Source: Antarcticimicrobium sp033791545 (GTDB taxonomy: Bacteria > Pseudomonadota > Alphaproteobacteria > Rhodobacterales > Rhodobacteraceae). From it: DNA of 11,343 bases. Under the pieces are notes generated by a model. The model had not been told where the DNA came from. It did not search any database and saw only the letters and a list, made by a program, of their open reading frames with translations. The translations under genes were made by a program, and so were the position numbers. The DNA is taken from assembly GCA_033791545.1 (NCBI GenBank), contig JASJGL010000120.1:1-11343 (forward strand), in the 5' to 3' direction. Positions 6,250-11,343 of the stretch are shown here, in pieces (within the stretch, counting starts at the first letter, position 1; every line of letters begins with the position of its first letter).

Positions 6250-7113
6250 ATGCGCGTTCCCTATACCCGTCTCAACCGGGCCGAGCTTGACCGGCAGCTT
6301 TCCCCCAGTCAATCGGCCAAGGATTTCACCGGCGTTCTGGCCCGGCACGCGGCAGAGACGGCTTCGCTGGATGCGGACCCGACGTTGCGGCGCTGGCGCG
6401 ACGTGGCCTATGGCCCGGGCGCGCGCCAGCGCTATGACGTGACAGGCCCAAAGGGGATGGCAGGTCTGCCCTGTCTTGTCTTTATCCATGGCGGGTTCTG
6501 GCAAGAGGGCTCTAAGGCGTGGTCCGGGTTTGCCGCCCGTCCCTTTGCGCAGGCAGGCTGGGCGCATGTGGGGCTGGGCTATACGCTCGCGCCCGAGGCC
6601 ACGCTGTCCGAGATCGTGGCGGAGATCGCTGCGGCACTGACCCATTTGCGGGTCCATGCGGTTGAGTATGGCATCGACCCGGATCGCATTGTGCTGGCGG
6701 GCCATTCGGCGGGGGCGCATCTGGCCGCCGCGATTCTGGCCGGTCTGGGCGGCGAGGCACTGGCCGGGAAGCTGGCGGGCTATGTTCTGGTCAGCGGGGT
6801 CTATGATCTGGCACCGGTCGCGGCGTCCTATGTCAATGACAAGATGGGACTCAGCCCGGGCGAGGCCGAGCGACTCTCCCCGCTGCTCTATTGGCCCGCC
6901 GCCGATCGGCCGGTGCATCTGCTGATCGGCGCGGATGAACCCGATGCCTTTCGCCAGCAAAGCGATGCGTTGGCCCTGCTTTGGGGGCGCGAGCTGCGTC
7001 GCATCAGCCTGAGGCGTTGTCCCGGGCGGGATCATTTCGACATTTTGGACGAACTTGCGCGCCCCGGTTCGGAAAGCTGGATCCGGATTCAGCGGATGGG
7101 GCAGGGCGGCTGA
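6250..7113 (+). CDS. Alpha/beta hydrolase, arylformamidase (kynurenine formamidase)-like
   Basis: The 287-residue hydrolase has the oxyanion-hole motif HGGFW (80-84), the nucleophile elbow GHSAG (151-155, S153) and a C-terminal catalytic histidine H262 in GRDHFDIL. The acid is probably E230 (or D229) in GADEPDAFRQQS, by comparison with the D..P.F..QS region of kynurenine formamidases. HGGxW with this spacing is typical of the arylformamidase / BD-FAE branch, which cleaves N-formyl-kynurenine or related small esters. Without kynurenine-pathway neighbours (no kynureninase or tryptophan dioxygenase here) the substrate stays open. No signal peptide, so it is cytoplasmic. GAGGA lies about 7 bases before the ATG. 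It converges with the hybrid kinase, their stops only 7 bases apart. The divergent thioesterase is another small-molecule hydrolase, but a joint pathway is speculative. Confidence 0.85.
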   Translation: MRVPYTRLNRAELDRQLSPSQSAKDFTGVLARHAAETASLDADPTLRRWRDVAYGPGARQRYDVTGPKGMAGLPCLVFIHGGFWQEGSKAWSGFAARPFAQAGWAHVGLGYTLAPEATLSEIVAEIAAALTHLRVHAVEYGIDPDRIVLAGHSAGAHLAAAILAGLGGEALAGKLAGYVLVSGVYDLAPVAASYVNDKMGLSPGEAERLSPLLYWPAADRPVHLLIGADEPDAFRQQSDALALLWGRELRRISLRRCPGRDHFDILDELARPGSESWIRIQRMGQGG

Positions 7114-7120
7114 GTTCGGC

Positions 7121-9442
7121 TCACTCGGCGTAGTGCGCGGGGCGTGGCTGCTGTTCCACCGAGGCGGTCCGCCGGTTCATCGCCGCATCAAGGGTGCTGA
7201 TCAGGTCTGCCTTGCGGATCGGTTTGCTCAGGAACCCGTCCATCCCGGCGGCATCGCCGCGATCACGATCCTCGGCCATGGCATGCGCGGTCAGCGCCAC
7301 GATGACACAGGGCGAGAGGCCGGCGCGGAGCTCCAGCGCGCGGATCTCTTTGGTGGCGGTCAGCCCGCCCTTTACCGGCATCGAGAAATCCATCAGGATC
7401 AGGTCTGGCCGCTCGCTCAGGTAGTTGTCGACCGCTTCTTGGCCGTTGTCCCAAGTGGTGAAACGGGCCACCCGATTGCCAATCATCTTTTGCACGATGA
7501 ACTGGTTGGTCTTGTTGTCTTCGGCCAGGCAGACGCGCAGGGCGACGACGTCTGGCGGCGTGGGCGGCGAGGGGGTCGGGGCGGTGCGCTCTCCCGTCGG
7601 CACTGCGCTGCTCAGCCCCATCGCGCTGCTCAGCGTCTTGAACAGAAGATCGGTGCGCACCGGCTTGCTGAGGCATCTTTCGATATCGTCGCGGGTCAGG
7701 GCCGGGCGCAGCCCCTCCAGATCGCCCGAGGAAAGCACCACGACCGGTAGCTCTGCCGTGTGCGGCCGCGCGCGCAACGCCAGCAACAGCTCGGCCCCGT
7801 CCATGTCGGGCATATGATGGTCTGAGATCACGATGTCAGGAAGCGGCTGGCGCCCGGCTTTCAGCGCGGCCAGCAGCGCGATGGCGCTGTCATAGGCGAC
7901 GCTTTGCATGCCAAAGCTGGCCAGCCGGGCGGTCAGGATGCGGCGGTTGATCTCCAGATCGTCCACCACCACCGCAGTCTTGCCATGCAGCGCGGCGGGA
8001 TTGAGGAAGAAGACCGGGGTGTCGACCTGGGCGTGTTCGGGCGGGGCGGTGGCGGGCAGCGGCAGGATCATGCGAAACACCGATCCTTGGCCAGGTGCGC
8101 TTTCGACCGAGACGTCGCCGCCCATCAGCTGCAGCAACCGCCGGGTGATCGCAAGGCCCAGCCCGGTGCCGGTGTGGCTGCGGGTATCGCCGCCGTCCAC
8201 CTGTTCGAAATCGCGAAAGATCGTTTCGATCTGGTCTTGCGGAATACCGATCCCGGTGTCGCTGACCGCGATCTCGATCCTGTCGCCCTCCTGTTCGCTG
8301 ACGCGGATTGTCACATGCCCGCTATCGGTGAATTTCACCGCGTTGCCAGCCACGTTCAGCAGACATTGCCGCAGCCGGGCCTCGTCCCCGACCACCCATG
8401 CAGGCAGTGCTTTCTGGAAGTCTACGCAGAGTTCGACCCCCTTGCCGTTGCCGGCGGGAAACAGCAGGTCGGCGGCGTCCTGCACGCAATTGTGCAGGTC
8501 AAAGGGCTGTTGCACGATCGTGACCTTGCCGGCCTCGATCTTGGAAAAATCCAATATGTCGTTGATGATGGTCAGAAGCGCCGAGGAGGAGTTGAGGATG
8601 GTGGCGGAATAACTGCGCTGTTCGTCGGTCATCTCGGTCTCGTTGAGCAATTCCGACATGCCCATGATCCCATTCAGGGGCGTGCGGATTTCATGGCTCA
8701 TATTCGCCAGAAATTGCGCTTTGATCCCCTCGGCATGGCGCGCCGCGTCACGCGCCAGCGCCAGATCCTTGTTCAATACGGACATCCGGTACCAGGCATA
8801 GGCGATGGCACCGATCGGGATCAGGCTGGCCAGCGTCAGGATCACCACCAGTGTCTCACTGAACAGGCGAAACGCTTCGTAGATCGTGGCGCGACTGGTC
8901 GAGATATCCACGAACACCTCGGCGGCGCCGAGGATTTCCCCGTTCGCCTTGATCGGCAGGATGCTGCGGGAGACGTACAAGTCGTAGCCGCTCTGTTTCC
9001 AGCCGGCGGTGATTTGGGTCACCGCCTTGCCATCGGAGAGAACCGCCCGGATCTGCGCGGCATCCTGCGCCGTCGACGCCGGGGGTACTGGTGGGGCCGG
9101 GTGGGGATTGTCCACCGTCAACACGCCGCGAGAAGACAACAAGACCAGCCGCCCCGATCTGTCGAAAATTCGGTAATAAATGATATTCCCGAATTCAATC
9201 GCACTGTGCTGGACGGCGGTCGTCACGCTGTCCTGTGCTCCAAGCGCGGCCAGACCGGCAAAGTTGTCCGTATGGAGCACTTCGTGATCGTACCAGGTTT
9301 GTGCTGTCGACTCGGCGGTGGCCGTCAGGGTTGATTCGGTCACGTAGAGCCGGGTGTCGATGATCAACCGTGCGGCCACAAAGATCACCAAGGCCAGAAC
9401 CAGACAGGACCAGATCCCGATCTTCAGCTTGTATCCACTCAT
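7121..9442 (-). CDS. Membrane hybrid histidine kinase with two receiver domains
   Basis: A 773-residue sensor kinase read leftwards. Domains in order: helix about 8-28; a periplasmic sensor about 29-195; helix about 198-218; a dimerisation/phosphoacceptor domain with SHEIRTP (H250); an ATPase domain with LLNVAGNAVKFT (N-box, N367), DTGIGI (395-400) and GTGLGLAI (425-432); receiver 1 (about 489-608; phosphoacceptor D541 in SDHHMPDMDG, K593); a Pro/Thr linker; receiver 2 (about 635-757; E641/D642, phosphoacceptor D685 in LMDFSMPVKGG, T718, K740). All key residues for phosphorelay are present. No Hpt domain is attached, so a separate phosphotransfer protein or response regulator is expected, and none is in the window. 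I start at ATG 9442, behind GGGGGA; the TTG at 9457 lies within that site. Ligand unknown. It lies 160 bases downstream of tRNA-Tyr on the same strand. Confidence 0.93.
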   Translation of the reverse strand: MSGYKLKIGIWSCLVLALVIFVAARLIIDTRLYVTESTLTATAESTAQTWYDHEVLHTDNFAGLAALGAQDSVTTAVQHSAIEFGNIIYYRIFDRSGRLVLLSSRGVLTVDNPHPAPPVPPASTAQDAAQIRAVLSDGKAVTQITAGWKQSGYDLYVSRSILPIKANGEILGAAEVFVDISTSRATIYEAFRLFSETLVVILTLASLIPIGAIAYAWYRMSVLNKDLALARDAARHAEGIKAQFLANMSHEIRTPLNGIMGMSELLNETEMTDEQRSYSATILNSSSALLTIINDILDFSKIEAGKVTIVQQPFDLHNCVQDAADLLFPAGNGKGVELCVDFQKALPAWVVGDEARLRQCLLNVAGNAVKFTDSGHVTIRVSEQEGDRIEIAVSDTGIGIPQDQIETIFRDFEQVDGGDTRSHTGTGLGLAITRRLLQLMGGDVSVESAPGQGSVFRMILPLPATAPPEHAQVDTPVFFLNPAALHGKTAVVVDDLEINRRILTARLASFGMQSVAYDSAIALLAALKAGRQPLPDIVISDHHMPDMDGAELLLALRARPHTAELPVVVLSSGDLEGLRPALTRDDIERCLSKPVRTDLLFKTLSSAMGLSSAVPTGERTAPTPSPPTPPDVVALRVCLAEDNKTNQFIVQKMIGNRVARFTTWDNGQEAVDNYLSERPDLILMDFSMPVKGGLTATKEIRALELRAGLSPCVIVALTAHAMAEDRDRGDAAGMDGFLSKPIRKADLISTLDAAMNRRTASVEQQPRPAHYAE

Positions 9443-9490
9443 TGGCCGATCCCCCAATTGCGTGCCTGTACGGATTGGGCGGCAAAAACG

Positions 9491-9505
9491 CTAAATTCGG
9501 GTTAA
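9491..9505. promoter_or_regulatory. Possible CtrA-type site upstream of the hybrid kinase
   Basis: On the plus strand CTAA (9491-9494), seven bases, then TTAA (9502-9505); read on the kinase strand this is TTAA-N7-TTAG. It differs by one base from the alphaproteobacterial CtrA consensus TTAA-N7-TTAA, and lies 49-63 bases before the kinase start. A single near-match can occur by chance. Confidence 0.25.
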
Positions 9506-9601
9506 ATCTTGCGCGGCAGGAGGGCAGCACAGGGCGAGGCACCGCTGTTCGCGCCGCAGCCCGCTATGGTCGCCCATTAGGGCCGTCTGGAAAGAGGTGG
9601 A

Positions 9602-9685
9602 TGGTGGGCGACCCTGGAATCGAACCAGGCGTGCGTCTCCGCGAGGGAGTTACAGTCCCCTGCCACACCTTGCGGCCTGTCGCCC
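9602..9685 (-). tRNA. tRNA-Tyr (anticodon GUA)
   Basis: Read on the minus strand, GGGCGAC (9685-9679) pairs with GTCGCCC (9612-9606) as the acceptor stem, followed by discriminator A and an encoded CCA (9604-9602). The anticodon loop CTGTAAC (9655-9649) presents GTA. The T arm is CCTGG-TTCGATT-CCAGG (9629-9613). A long variable arm with a GCG/CGC stem and GAGA loop (9642-9633) makes it a type II tRNA, as expected for bacterial tRNA-Tyr. It is divergent from rlmB. Confidence 0.95.
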
Positions 9686-9719
9686 ATCCACGTGCGCTGT
9701 TGCGCCCGTTGTGTCGGCG

Positions 9720-9748
9720 TGATTACAAGCGCGTCCAAGGGGCGTCAA
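9720..9748 (-). promoter_or_regulatory. Promoter of tRNA-Tyr
   Basis: On the minus strand TTGACG (9748-9743) is a near-consensus -35. It is followed by TGTAAT (9727-9722, 15-base spacing) or TAATCA (9725-9720, 17-base spacing) as the -10. This places initiation roughly 25-30 bases before the mature tRNA 5' end, leaving a short leader for RNase P to remove. Confidence 0.6.
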
Positions 9749-9802
9749 CAGGAAATTCCGCCGCCGGGCTGACCCGGCGCAAATCTAGAGCCGGGGGCTA
9801 AG

Positions 9803-10588
9803 ATGAAGAAACCAAAATGGGTGGTCGAGAAGGAACAGGCGCGTAAATCTGCCGACGCTGAGACCGTGTGGCTGTTCGGTTTGCATGCGGTGCGCGATGC
9901 GCTGTTGAACCCGAAGCGGCAGAAGCTGCGCCTGATCGTCACGCGCAACGCGCAGGACAAACTTGCCGATGCCATCGCTGCGGCTGAAATCACACCGGAG
10001 GAGGCCGATCCGCGCCGGTTCACCGCGCCGATCGACCCCGGTTCGGTGCATCAGGGGGCGGCGCTTGAGGTCAAACCGTTGAGCTGGGGTAGTCTGACCG
10101 AGGTTTGCATCGGGCGCGAGGCCGAAGGCGCGGTGCCACGGGTGATTCTGCTGGATCGGGTGACCGATCCGCACAACGTGGGGGCGATTTTGCGCAGCGC
10201 CGAGGTTCTGGGTGCCAGCGCCGTGATCGGCACCCGCCACCATTCCGCGCCCGAGACCGGGGCGCTGGCCAAGTCGGCGAGCGGCGCGCTGGAGCGGCAG
10301 CCCTATCTCCGGGTGCGCAATCTGGCCGATGCGATTATCGAGTTGCAGGGGATGGGATTTCTGGTGCTTGCGCTGGACGGCGAGGCGGATCAGACCATCG
10401 AGGCGGCACTGGACGGGCGCCGTGATCGCCCTGTGGCGCTTGTGCTGGGGGCCGAGGGGCCGGGGTTGCGTCAAAAGACCAAGGAAACCGTGGATCACGT
10501 GGTCAAGATCGATGCCGCCGGCGGGTTCGGCTCGCTCAACGTCTCCAACGCGGCGGCGCTCGCGCTCTATGCCTCGCTGAGCCACTGA
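9803..10588 (+). CDS. rlmB: 23S rRNA (guanosine-2'-O-)-methyltransferase RlmB, SpoU/TrmH family
   Basis: A 261-residue SPOUT methyltransferase. The N-terminal substrate-binding domain shows GLHAVRDAL (26-34). The catalytic knot domain has all three SpoU motifs: motif 1 DRVTDPHNVGAILRSA (118-133, N125), motif 2 LVLGAEGPGLR (213-223, E218) and motif 3 FGSLNVSNAAALALY (242-256, with S244, N246, N249). It would use S-adenosylmethionine to methylate the ribose of G2251 in the 23S P loop. The N-terminal RNA-binding domain separates it from TrmL, and the length fits RlmB. A closely related TrmH-type substrate cannot be wholly excluded. GGGGG lies about 8 bases before the ATG. It is divergent from tRNA-Tyr and ends 20 bases before a strong hairpin. 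Confidence 0.92.
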   Translation: MKKPKWVVEKEQARKSADAETVWLFGLHAVRDALLNPKRQKLRLIVTRNAQDKLADAIAAAEITPEEADPRRFTAPIDPGSVHQGAALEVKPLSWGSLTEVCIGREAEGAVPRVILLDRVTDPHNVGAILRSAEVLGASAVIGTRHHSAPETGALAKSASGALERQPYLRVRNLADAIIELQGMGFLVLALDGEADQTIEAALDGRRDRPVALVLGAEGPGLRQKTKETVDHVVKIDAAGGFGSLNVSNAAALALYASLSH

Positions 10589-10607
10589 CCGGCTGATTGA
10601 CCAACTT

Positions 10608-10631
10608 GCAGGCGGGCTTTGCTCCGCCTGC
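10608..10631 (+). terminator. Hairpin after rlmB, probable terminator
   Basis: GCAGGCGG (10608-10615) and CCGCCTGC (10624-10631) form a perfect 8-base-pair stem with an 8-base loop, 20 bases after the rlmB stop. It is followed by TTCACAAC, not a clean T-run, so termination may be partial. A second hairpin with the same trailing bases follows. Confidence 0.6.
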
Positions 10632-10671
10632 TTCACAACCGCGTCAGGGGGGCTTTGCAGGTCGGCCCCGG

Positions 10672-10689
10672 CAGGGCATCTTTGCCCTG
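10672..10689 (+). repeat. Second hairpin with the same TTCACAAC tail, in the YHS gene leader
   Basis: CAGGGCA (10672-10678) and TGCCCTG (10683-10689) pair perfectly around a 4-base loop, 21 bases before the YHS gene start. The next eight bases, TTCACAAC (10690-10697), repeat those after the previous hairpin (10632-10639). It may be a second terminator for rlmB transcripts or a leader structure affecting translation of the YHS gene. Confidence 0.5.
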
Positions 10690-10710
10690 TTCACAACGCC
10701 AGAAGATGCC

Positions 10711-11157
10711 ATGCCCCTGCGATTGATCCTGTCCGTGCTGACTGCCCTGCTGCTGCTGACTGGCGTGGCCCGCGCGGATATGTCCGTGTTCCATGCCAGC
10801 AAGGGCGCGGCGATCAGCGGGTATGACACGGTGGCCTATTTCACCGTCGGGAAAGCGGTGCGTGGCAAGCCTGATATCGCGGTGATGTGGAAGGGGGCCG
10901 TGTGGCTGTTTTCGACCCGGAAAAACCGCGAGACCTTCGAGGCGAACCCGCGGGCCTATGCGCCGCAATATGGCGGATATTGTGCCTATGCGATGTCGAA
11001 GGGGCAGATTTTGGGGGCCAACCCTGAGGCGTGGAGGATCGTCGACGGGAAATTGTACCTGATCCACAGTTTTACCTACATGAAGTTTTGGGAAAAGAAT
11101 CCGCCACAAAATATTGTGTTGGCGGGCGCGAATTGGCCGGGGGTTTTGCGGCACTGA
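10711..11157 (+). CDS. Secreted YHS-domain protein
   Basis: A 148-residue protein with a Sec signal peptide (hydrophobic 4-19, cleavage after ARA at about residue 22). The body is a YHS-type domain: ISGYDTVAYFTVGKAVRG (35-52), then NRETFEANPRAYAPQYGGYCAYAMSKG (72-98), then WRIVDGKLYL (108-117). YHS domains are small, often metal-associated modules; C91 and nearby aromatics are the usual conserved positions. This standalone periplasmic form is common in marine alphaproteobacteria, with no firm function. I place the start at ATG 10711, because translating further upstream would cover two hairpins and destroy the signal peptide. The ribosome binding site is weak (AGAAGA). The hairpin 21 bases upstream could influence its expression. 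Confidence 0.85.
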   Translation: MPLRLILSVLTALLLLTGVARADMSVFHASKGAAISGYDTVAYFTVGKAVRGKPDIAVMWKGAVWLFSTRKNRETFEANPRAYAPQYGGYCAYAMSKGQILGANPEAWRIVDGKLYLIHSFTYMKFWEKNPPQNIVLAGANWPGVLRH

Positions 11158-11167
11158 GTGGGTTTTT

Positions 11168-11197
11168 CTCACGATTTCGAGAGTGGGTCTTTTTTTT
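11168..11197 (+). terminator. Possible terminator of the YHS gene
   Basis: CTCAC (11168-11172) can pair with GTGGG (11183-11187), with one G-U pair, and is followed after two bases by a run of eight T (11190-11197). It begins 10 bases after the YHS stop. The stem is short, so the T-run is the main support. Confidence 0.4.
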
Positions 11198-11220
11198 CCG
11201 GAAATGGTGCCTAAATCTCA

Positions 11221-11311
11221 CAGTGACCGCGGAGAGGAACTGCCGTGGGTCATTCTACTGTCCCTCGTTCCACACTGGCGCCCAGGCCTTTTAGGCTTTG
11301 GGCGCTTTTTT
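11221..11311 (+). ncRNA. Candidate small structured RNA ending in an intrinsic terminator
   Basis: The non-coding stretch after the YHS gene folds into an extended hairpin: CAGTG (11221-11225) with CACTG (11273-11277), GGAAC (11236-11240) with GTTCC (11267-11271), and GGGTCA (11247-11252) with TGTCCC (11259-11264, one mismatch) closing on a 6-base loop. The terminator stem starts at the very next base. Three nested pairings flush against a strong terminator suggest an independent RNA, with the 5' end near 11200-11221. No convincing promoter is seen, and no known family is recognised. It may instead be a structured 3' UTR of the YHS transcript. Confidence 0.35.
11278..11311 (+). terminator. 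Strong Rho-independent terminator
   Basis: GCGCCCA (11278-11284) pairs with TGGGCGC (11299-11305); inside, GCCT (11286-11289) pairs with AGGC (11293-11296). Six T (11306-11311) follow, then CTTTT. It ends rightward transcription of the YHS region or of the candidate small RNA. Confidence 0.85.
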
Positions 11312-11343
11312 CTTTTCGCGCGCGGGTCTAGGGTGCGGTCATG

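Noticed and set aside
7904..9334. A 476-codon open frame on the plus strand, opposite the hybrid kinase.
   Set aside because: It is a mirror of high-GC codon bias: the kinase on the other strand has every expected domain and motif, while this frame has no recognisable motif and the Arg/Gln/His/Asp-rich composition of antisense shadows.
9567..9687. GTCGCCCAT occurs at 9567-9575 and again at the tRNA-Tyr 5' end (9679-9687), like a short att-type duplication.
   Set aside because: Nine bases of GC-rich sequence is easily chance; integrating elements usually duplicate the tRNA 3' end, and there is no integrase or foreign cargo between the copies.
10597..10710. An in-frame 38-codon N-terminal extension of the YHS protein from a TTG at 10597.
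   Set aside because: It would translate through two hairpins and bury the clear signal peptide that begins at ATG 10711.
11328..11343. A possible plus-strand gene start at the final ATG (11341-11343) with AGGG upstream, or the TAG end of a minus-strand gene (11330-11328).
   Set aside because: Only a few bases are visible on either reading, so neither can be supported from this window.

Overview
The window looks like ordinary chromosome from an alphaproteobacterium, most likely Rhodobacterales (Roseobacter group). Reasons: high GC with strongly GC-biased third codon positions, short intergenic gaps, a single LolC-type permease followed by LolD, a tRNA-Tyr / rlmB pair, and a small YHS-domain secreted protein. 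No insertion sequence, CRISPR array, phage gene or integrase was seen. The lineage call is an inference from gene content and style.

Layout. (1) 1-1780, minus strand: the start of an unidentified Pro-rich protein running off the left edge; an AT-rich spacer with two DnaA-box-like 9-mers; a 38-residue one-helix membrane ORF; and a ferric-reductase-like membrane flavoprotein whose stop overlaps the small ORF start. (2) 1945-4951, plus strand: the lipoprotein export pair lolC-lolD (8-base overlap), then two tandem, visibly related monohaem c-type cytochromes, one soluble periplasmic and one a predicted lipoprotein. (3) 4988-6093, minus strand: a PaaI-type hotdog thioesterase followed by a lipoprotein with an HExxH zinc-peptidase motif. 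(4) 6250-7113, plus strand: an arylformamidase-like alpha/beta hydrolase, divergent from the thioesterase across a spacer holding a strong hairpin. (5) 7121-9442, minus strand: a membrane hybrid histidine kinase with two receiver domains, convergent with the hydrolase. (6) 9602-9685, minus strand: tRNA-Tyr (GUA), divergent from rlmB (plus, 9803-10588). (7) 10711-11157, plus strand: a secreted YHS-domain protein preceded by two hairpins that share a trailing TTCACAAC, then a structured intergenic stretch ending in a strong intrinsic terminator, which is a candidate small RNA.

How the parts relate. An envelope and redox theme runs through the left half: lipoprotein sorting (LolCD), two predicted lipoproteins (cytochrome 2 and the HExxH protein), cytochromes and a membrane flavoreductase. 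The operon-level couplings (ferric reductase / small ORF, lolC/lolD, cytochrome pair, thioesterase / peptidase-like lipoprotein) are visible from overlaps or gaps of 8 bases or fewer. No dedicated novel system is evident. The most interesting signals are the candidate sRNA at the right end, the coupled 38-residue membrane ORF, the tandem cytochrome pair and the paired hairpins upstream of the YHS gene.
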